From Sciurus carolinensis (lineage: Eukaryota; Chordata; Mammalia; Rodentia; Sciuridae), in assembly GCF_902686445.1 (NCBI RefSeq), contig NC_062223.1:40208998-40272997 (forward strand): a stretch of 64,000 nt of DNA. Direction: 5' to 3'. Positions 56,610 through 64,000 of the stretch are shown piece by piece (the first letter of the stretch is position 1; each line of letters opens with the position of its first letter). The position numbers and the translations under genes are program-made. The notes below the pieces were generated by a model. It ran no database searches. It saw only the letters and a program-made list of their open reading frames with translations, and was not told where the DNA came from.

Positions 56610-59114
56610 TCTCAGTTTTCTTAAATATGAACAGCAAATCTTTCTATGAAATTTTATATTTTCAGTAACCCCTTCCTTTAGTTAAACTGACACAGAATCA
56701 GAATCAGGTGGTTCAAAAGCAGCAATTTGAATATAGATGAAGGTTTTGATAATGTTAGACATAACTGAGAGCTTAGATGTTGATAGAATAAGAGATGAGA
56801 GTTCGAATTTGGTAGACTTAAATCAGGACTGAGGGCTCAATAGAATAGGTCAGAACCTTAACATCAGTGAAGTGTGTCTTCACAAATCATCAAATTGGAT
56901 GATGGTTCAACTAATGAACATAGTCAGCAACTGCTAGAGTCTGTATGGTCGGTCAGTGTTTGAATCCTCATAACAAAAATTCCTACCAAATGATGATCTT
57001 GTCTAGCTAGACACCTGTGACTGACAGTCACTGTCTTCCAGCACAATGCTTTATATTCTTGGAAAAAGATTTTTTCAAATTCTTCATTAAATGTTTGAAA
57101 TTTCCCTCCAGCATTTAAAATCAGACCAATTTCTGCCTGAGGTAGAGGTTTATCAGTATATTCCTCTTATGTTCTTGTGATAATATAATAAATATTTTTT
57201 ATTTTATAAAATTTTCAGTAATAAGTAATCTATTGTGGCAAAAAAAAATTATGTGTAAAACAGAAAATGTATGGTGTAAGATGCTGAAAGACATATTTCA
57301 ATTAAGGTGACCACATTCTCTCTCTTGTTGGCTGCTGCAACTTTGAAAGTGCCCTCATCTTATATTTCATCTGATAAATCAGGGGAAAGAGTTGTTTCAA
57401 GAAGATGCTTCTCAAACGAGCTTGCTTTATTTTCCAGGGTCATGTCTTCCAATGGCTCACTGTCAGGGAGACCATCATTCCCCTAAATCTGCAAAGTCAG
57501 AGGTGTGGTACCATCTAGACCAAGACACGAGAGGAGGTTAGTTTTAAGTTTCTATGAAACATCATCTGGGGGTAGAAGTAAACAGACATTTCTAGGGTCC
57601 AGAGAAAGGCCTTCTAAGAAAATTAAGAGTACTTGAGGACACTGAGGTCCTGAGGAGGGAAGTGGGATGGAGTGTGGCAGAAGGAATACTAACAAGGGAA
57701 GGAAAGGAACCCAAGAAAAGAAGCACCATGACAATCGTACCCCAAGTGAAATTTCCTTTTTCATAAGAATAGCCTGTTCAAAGAGAAAAAATCTGCTATG
57801 TATAAAAGGCAAGGCATATGCATCCAGAAATGTATTTGTTTAGATCATATGCTATGTAAAATGAAATAAGAAATTGATCACATTTTTCTTGTAAGAATCC
57901 TATCATTACTGACTGCTAAAGAGATTGAGAAAATTATTCTTGCTCCTGGTCTTAAATTTTTATAGCTGTTTCTAAATGTTCATTTAGCTCACCTCTGGTA
58001 ACAGATTGTGCAGAATGATTTATGAATGGGGCTGATTTCCATACCTCTGATGGATGCTTTATTCACTTAATGATCACTGGCAAGTGGCAGCTACCATAAA
58101 ACTCCCAAGTGTCACTAATAGAACAACTTAGCTCTTAACACTGTAAAACAAAATGTGTGAGCCTTTTTTTTTAAAGACATAAACTTTAAAAAAATAACTA
58201 AATAAACAAATGCAAAACCCAATCATTACATTTTATTTTAAACCTAAGATGGTCTGTCCAAATGTTGGATGCTGTGTTTTCAGGCATTATGAGTGCAAGT
58301 AAGGATGGATAATACACTCATGAAGGAAAGAATCTGTTCCACAAAAGCAAAAAGAGAGATCTTCTTTTTCATAATCGTCCACAAAAATAGAAACCATATT
58401 CGAGTTACTGATGCTGTGTCATCCTAACAAAGTGCACCCCCTGTTGACAGGCCAGTACTGCATATGACTTTCATGTATTCTTCCAGTTATCTTAAGTTCA
58501 TGTAATTTTACCAGCATGGGATTCAAATCATTTCACAATATTCTATTAAGGTACTTTGGTGCCTTTCTAGGGCAGGTATAAAAATCTGAGTAACCTTAAA
58601 GTTCCAAAGGGTGAACTAGATATCCTTCTCTAATCCAGTAATGGGAAACCCGTTGTCAAACTTAGTCCCATATCCATGACTAAGGGTGGATATGGTGAGA
58701 CTGAGGTTGGTGCTTGACATTGTTTTCCAATTTGGTAGCTGGTGTCATGTCACCAACATTGTATAGTTCCTGACCCCTCATTATTAGCATCTGGGTAATG
58801 AGGAAAGTAGAAGAGCAGATCTGATAGATCACACATTATACCATTATACCATCCCACAAATTTACATCCAATGAACAAGAACTTAAAAAGAGATGTGCCA
58901 AAATTTTAAAGAGATAATGTACCATGAATGACATCAGTCTCAAAAAGTTTACCACTGTCATTTTGCTATCATAGTTTTAGAGATGTTGTAGAGACTTGGT
59001 ATGAATGTGTGAAACTCAGTCCCCCAACACAAGACAAAACCTACTTTCTCTCATCAGCTACACCTTAACTGTGTCAGACAATGTTTAAAAGTCAGCATGA
59101 GAGCCATTTAAAAG
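56610..59114. other. Unassigned DNA, no gene seen
   Basis: No gene or repeat was recognised in 2.5 kb. A candidate conserved block lies at about 57940-58115. The 86-codon reverse frame at 57552-57812 has no recognisable domain. Confidence 0.4.
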
Positions 59115-59123
59115 CTTACTAAT

Positions 59124-59331
59124 GTCAGGCACCATGGTGCACGCCTGTAATCCCAGCAGCTCAGGAGGCTGAGGCAGGAGGATCAAGAGTTCAAAGCCAG
59201 TCTTAGGAAAAGCGAAGCGCTAAGCAACTCAGTGAGACCCTGTCTCTACATAAAATATAAAATATGGCTGGGATATGGCTCAGTGGTTGAGTGTTCCTGA
59301 GTTCAATCCGGCATCCCACACCCCATAATAC
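59124..59331 (+). mobile_element. B1-dID composite SINE with perfect target-site duplication
   Basis: A B1-like unit ('gtgcacgcctgtaatcccag', 'gtgagaccctgtctctacat') is followed by a short A/T linker and an ID unit ('ggctgggatatggctcagtg', 'gagttcaatccggcatccca'). CTTACTAAT flanks it perfectly at 59115-59123 and 59332-59340. The tail is short and C-rich, so the copy may be tail-eroded despite its clean flanks. Confidence 0.93.
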
Positions 59332-59399
59332 CTTACTAATATTAAAAAAAGAAACACTTAACTCTACCTGCTTTTGCCTATGCAAAAGTATAGAGCCCT

Positions 59400-59590
59400 T
59401 ATCATTTCAACAGAATTTTACCTATATATCACATTTATTATTTATCTACCTCCTAAAATGGAATATAAACTCTTTGAAAATTATAGCATTTTTCTCTCTT
59501 CTTAATTCACTTTATCCATCACACTGTGCAGAGTAGATGAATCATAGTAGGTTATATATAATAGCATATATAATTTAATAAATAAATGCA
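59400..59590 (+). repeat. L2-like LINE 3' end
   Basis: 'catttattatttatctacct', 'ggaatataaactctttgaa' and 'cacactgtgcagagtagatg' match the L2 3' end order ('ctgtaagctccttgag...cacagtgcctggcacatagtagg'). Confidence 0.5.
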
Positions 59591-59974
59591 ATTTGTTTTA
59601 GAGCAGTTATGGGGAAGTTCCATATCAGAGAACAATTTCTTCTTAATATAAAGCCTTAAAATACTTCTTACATAAAGATAGTCTTTTAAGCACTCAGGCA
59701 TCCTATGTTATTAAAACTTTCTAATTAATACACTATTTGTATCTTATTCTCATCCATAGTAATCAGAGATTGTAATCAACTTTTTTTCACATTCCTTTCA
59801 GAAGCCAACAGTAAGTTGATATGTGCATATGTGTTTATCAATATTTCTACCATAATTGTTGCATGTGTGAAGGAACAAGTGTGTGAAAGATGCTGAGAGT
59901 GCAAAATAACTCATAACAACAGGTAATTGTTAGTGGAATCAAACGAATAAGTTAGTGGACTAACAAAGGTGATT

Positions 59975-60190
59975 TGTTTTTTTTTTTTTTTTTGTGCATG
60001 GTTTACTTCACCTAGAAAAATGTCTTCAGGTTCGTCCATGATACAGCATGGGTCAGAACCTTCATTTTTTTTTTAAGGTAGAATAATATTCCATTGCATT
60101 TATACTCTGCATTTTCTTCATCAATTTAATAATTGATGGACATTTGGATTATTTTCACATTTTGACTATTGTGCAATGAGACCGTCAGGA
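59975..60190 (-). repeat. L1M ORF2 3' fragment, reverse
   Basis: After a T run (59977-59993), 'caggttcgtccatgatacag', 'gtagaataatattccattgc' and 'ttgatggacatttggattat' are the reverse L1 ORF2 C-terminal region. Confidence 0.75.
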
Positions 60191-60559
60191 TGATTTTACT
60201 AATAGATGATGCTTGGTTAGAAATTTGACAGTCAGTCGGGAATTATTTAGGCAATTCAGACAGAGCATTTAGCATGCTGTGAGATTTTAAAAGGAGAATT
60301 CATATTAAAACGCATCTTGCGTCAGTTTTATACATAGATTTGACATGTAGCTACATTTTAAAAAGCAACATGTGAAAAGTGGTAGAAAATAGATAAGGAA
60401 ATTTGTTGACCAAAATACACATCAACTCCTTTCAAAATCCAGTTTAAAAGATGCTTCTACCTGTTCACCTTGTCTACAAGTTCCTCCTGCTTTCTATTTT
60501 CTGCCATTCAAATAGACTCTGTTCTTTTTGCATTGCACCATATAATTTTTTATAAACAT

Positions 60560-60930
60560 TTCAATTTTGTATTTCTTATAATTGCTAATGCTTTTATTAG
60601 TGCAATATAGTTACACATAATAGAGGGGTTCATTTTGACATATGCACACTTGTGTGGTACATAATTTGCTCTCTTACAACCCCTCCCCACCCATCCCATG
60701 ACTCCCTTCTTCTTCTCTACTGGTCTTCCTTCTATTAATTTCTCACCTTTTAACGTGGTGCTTTTTAGATATACAGAATGCTGGAATTCATGGTGGCATG
60801 TTCACATATGTACATAGAATAATTTCTTCAATTTCATTCTGCATTTTCTCCTTTATCCCATCCCTCCTCCCTCCCCCTCAATCCCTTCCTCTTCTCCTCT
60901 GATCTCCCTTCTATTTTCTTAATAATTTAA
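60560..60930 (-). repeat. L1 3' UTR-like fragment, reverse
   Basis: 'ttcattttgacatatgcaca', 'cccctccccacccatcccat' and 'tcttcctctt'-like pyrimidine-rich phrases are typical of a rodent L1 3' UTR read in reverse. The phrase order repeats (60640-60720 and 60800-60905), which suggests an internal duplication or two fragments. Confidence 0.5.
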
Positions 60931-62681
60931 TCAATTTGTGCATGTTATAAGTTTGTGATTTGATCATATATTACTCTATTAGAAATTATATTTTAAGTAT
61001 AGGAGTTGTTTATTATTTGTCTTCGCACATCTCAAGGTAATTTAGACATAGTAGGTACTCAGTAGATATTACTGATATAGAGACATCTTTCATTCTAACA
61101 ATGCTTCATTTGCATAAATAGTCTTATGTACATCCTCATTGTTACCCTTACTAGAGAAAGCCATGTAAAACAGTGCACTGCAGCAACACAAGTTGTATGT
61201 ATCACATCACCATTCAATTTCACATTGAAGAATTTTAAATGTTTTCGGCATCTGCTAGCACTAGATTGGTGCAAAAAATCAACTTCCTTTATTCCATTCT
61301 TATTTAAACTCCATATGGTTCTTTTTCTGACACCTGGGAACCTGCAACTATAATCTTAGCTCCTAGCATGTTTCCTCTTTTTTAACTCTTCCTTCACCAT
61401 TCTAGGGAAGTTAGTTGACTTCTGAATTAATTTCTCTGTATTTCCAGTGTTCCAAAATTAGAATGGAATTCTTGGAAAGGATTCAATATCCAATAGATTG
61501 TCATCCATACAAGTTAGATTTTATGGTTGCAAATTTCTTTAGCTAAGGTTAAGTAGTTTAGCATAGACGAGGTTTGTGAGAATGACCTTGAGTATATTAT
61601 TAAATTGCCAAAACACTGTATAATCGAGAGCTGGTGGTAGAGTGGTTACAGTATTGGCCACTTGAATGTCACTGGTATACCCACCGCATTTGCCCCAGGC
61701 ACTATCAGCTGGGTCTCTCTCCTCCGATGCACATGATCTCTAATCCATCCTTGACTTTGGTCTCATTCCATTATGACTGAATTGAGAAAGGAAAGTATTA
61801 ATGAGTATACTTGGCTTAGATGGCACCCTTTTTTGATGTGCAGCTAAGGTGTCCTTTCTTAATGTATTTTGACCATTCTTTGTGCAATCAAAACTTCAAT
61901 CAATTTCCCTTAAGGAAAACAATTACTTTATTCATTTTCAAACTCATATTCCTGAATGAAAGCTATACTTACTGTTATGAATTCACATCAATACTATTAA
62001 TATGTATTACAAGTTATAAGATTAATCACATTTAAATACATATAGGTATGAGTTTGGAGGTAACATTTTTAAAGCTAAAATGTGTGTGTGTATATGCACA
62101 TATAGGTGTGAAATTTGGTAAAAGAAAAGTAAGAAGTGGACAGTACAGTCTTCATTTCTATAACTAGTTGTGGGACTTTAGTGGATTTATAAAGTAGAAC
62201 TCTCCTCCTCCATTATCCATTCAATTAACAACACAGATTTTTATTATCTTTGCTGAATGGATAACACTATTATGATCCTTTAGGAAAATTATCTCTTGGT
62301 GATTTAATATTTTTCATAGTTTCTTCCTGAGAAGGCTTTTTCCACATTTCTCCAGGCCTCCCTGTACATTCACAACCTATTTTCCTTTAGTTATCAAAAT
62401 AGTCAGTCAATGCAACATTATCATATTGCTTTATCCTTGTAGATAAATGGGGAAAACCAGAAAAAATGTTAGCAGGTTAAGCTATCAATTCAATGTCAGT
62501 AACATCAGTGCTTTTGGAATCAACTCTCAAAGTCATTAAGCATGAGATTCAGATTTCAGGGTCATTAAATATCTATCTTTTGTGCAGGTTGAAGATCTGA
62601 TGCCTACCAACTTCCTCCAATTTGTTTTGGGGATCAAGTTTTCAAGATAGAGTAGACAAAATCACTCCATCAAACAAAAAA

Positions 62682-62682
<1 letters not shown>
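60931..62682. other. Unassigned DNA, no gene seen
   Basis: A short L2/MIR-like phrase ('gacatagtaggtactcagta') lies at 61045. A tRNA-like A-box phrase near 61632 was considered and rejected. The rest was not recognised. Confidence 0.4.

Positions 62683-62753
<71 letters not shown>
62683..62753. repeat. Compound (TA)n(CA)n microsatellite
   Basis: About 17 TA units (62685-62719) are followed by about 17 CA units to 62753. The 64-codon reverse frame over it is an artefact. Confidence 0.95.
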
Positions 62754-62756
<3 letters not shown>

Positions 62757-63098
62757 TCAGGCTAGGATTCTGCATTATTTTATAATGTAAATGAGATTTA
62801 CAGATGTGAGTAATAGTAAGGATGTTGAGATAAGAATAGTACGCTCTATTATCCATGCAGGTCCATTTTAATCACATGAATTCTTAAATATGGAGAATAA
62901 TTCCAGGCCACGAAAGGCCAGAAAAATGGCAGACTGAGAAGGAATCACTTTGCTTCTCTTGCCTATTGCCGACTGTGATGATGATAAAGGGTCAGTATGC
63001 GTGTACATGGAAATTTGTTACAACAGGAATAGAAATCTAATAGAATGTCCATAAGGAAAACTGCATGTTCTACAATTACTGATTAAAAGCATAAAATG

Positions 63099-63260
63099 AG
63101 TGATTCTCAGACTTTACTGCACATTAAAATCACTTGGAGAGCTTTTCATATTTCCCCAGCCCAAGCCCACCTCATTCTAATTAAATAAGAAATACAAGGG
63201 CAATTTTAGAGTTTCTCATGTTCCCAAAATGTAACCAAATTTTGAGGATGTCTCATATCC
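63099..63260 (+). repeat. MER20-like hAT DNA-transposon fossil
   Basis: 'agtgattctcagactttact', 'cacattaaaatcacttggag', 'agcccaagcccacctcattc' and 'agagtttctcatgttccc' follow MER20-type elements ('cagtggttctcaaactt...atcagaatcacctggag'). Confidence 0.65.
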
Positions 63261-63814
63261 AGCATTCTGCTGAAGAATATTTTATCTTTTGGTTCTGCAG
63301 TAGAAATATTAATAGATTATATTACAATGACTTGTAAGTACTGTCTACTTTGGACTGAGGATGTATATCATAAGACAAGTATAAGTCTCAGCACCTCATT
63401 GCCTTATTTTAATAATGTCAGAACCTTTCTCAGAAGCAATTCTTATTTGCAAAAGATTTGATAGCATAGTGCTATTTTGGAAATGTTCAATTTAGGTTGG
63501 AGTACTTGAGCACAGGTTGCCAGTATTTCTGACTTGGGAATGAATACAAGTTGATAGAGGGAAGATCCTAGCAAAAGAAGGAAGAAATAGGCATTGGAAA
63601 GGAAAATGGTTTTGTAATGGTAATATGTTTGGTGCATTGGAAAGGTTAAAATGCACCAAAGTTTAAAATGCCATCATCAAAATTGCAAATACTTGGAAAA
63701 AAAATATACCTGGATAATTCTTGCTGAAAATAAATAAGCTTATACAGCATAAAATAATATTGTAGAAATAAGTGTATTTTTGAAATAGTAAATTTATTTA
63801 TGTTTACTTTAGGT
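63261..63814. other. Unassigned AT-rich DNA, no gene seen
   Basis: No repeat or coding signal was recognised. Confidence 0.5.
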
Positions 63815-64000
63815 GGCAAGTAAGAACTGTATATTTTATGGGGTACAATGTGGTACTATGATATATGCATATATTTTGGAATGATGTAATCAAACTAATT
63901 AATAAAATCATAACCTCATATATTTATCATTTCTTTTGGTGAGAACTTTCAAAGAGTACTCCTTTAGTAATTTTGAAGTACACATTTTATATATATGTAT
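63815..64000 (-). repeat. L1M 3' UTR, reverse, cut by the window edge
   Basis: 'attttatggggtacaatgtg', 'ttttggaatgatgtaatcaa' and 'cataacctcatatatttatc' are the same reverse L1M 3' UTR region as at 35580. It continues past base 64000. Confidence 0.75.

Noticed and set aside
61628..61700. tRNA-like A-box phrase 'tggtggtagagtggttaca'
   Set aside because: No B box or cloverleaf pairing follows at the expected spacing.

Overview
This window reads as nuclear DNA from a rodent, most likely a squirrel-family (sciurid) genome. It is AT-rich and dominated by interspersed repeats. It carries tRNA-derived ID SINEs and composite B1-like-plus-ID SINEs (the B1-dID type reported from squirrels and dormice), and I saw no mouse/rat B2 or B4 elements. 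L1 3' ends of one lineage recur several times, and older mammal-wide repeats (L2, MIR, MER5A, MER20, MaLR LTRs, L1M) are also present. The host call rests on this repeat flora, not on a gene.

No protein-coding gene can be supported. Every long open frame is short (at most 128 codons), lacks a recognisable domain, and usually lies in a repeat or microsatellite. The window looks like intergenic DNA or the inside of a very large intron. The one segment resembling an isolated exon is at 30296-30388 (93 bp, symmetric phase, AG/GT flanks), and it is only a candidate.

Layout: 1-11 kb is mostly unassigned AT-rich DNA with an ERVK-like LTR (1513-1826), ID/B1-ID SINEs, L2 and a MER5A fossil. From 11.2 to 14.3 kb there is about 3 kb of degenerate plus-strand L1 ORF2. 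From 14.3 to 26 kb there is largely unassigned DNA with an inverted (twin-primed) L1 at 18.0-19.2 kb and a SINE plus pyrimidine microsatellite at 22.4-22.8 kb. From 26 to 36 kb there are L1 fragments, a truncated SINE with clear target-site duplications, an L2, a MER-type DNA transposon fossil and a MaLR LTR. From 36 to 41.8 kb most sequence is unassigned. A complete solo LTR with matching inverted termini lies at 41797-42233.

From 43.5 to 53.4 kb the window is an insertion hotspot. It contains an MLT1-like LTR, a B1-dID, a three-layer nest (old minus-strand L1, younger plus-strand L1, ERVK-like solo LTR), a SINE split by an L1 tail, and a second nest (L1M, reverse ID, LTR). From 53.4 to 64 kb there are L2, MIR, a young ID, a B1-dID with perfect duplications, L1 fragments, a TA/CA microsatellite and a MER20-like element. 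An L1 3' UTR runs off the right edge.

There is no operon or pathway to describe. The biology here is the history of retroelement insertion: SINE and L1 copies made by the L1 machinery (A-rich tails, 9-17 bp duplications, 5' truncation, inversion) and LTR elements reduced to solo LTRs (6 bp duplications). I did not find a new defence, mobile or metabolic system.
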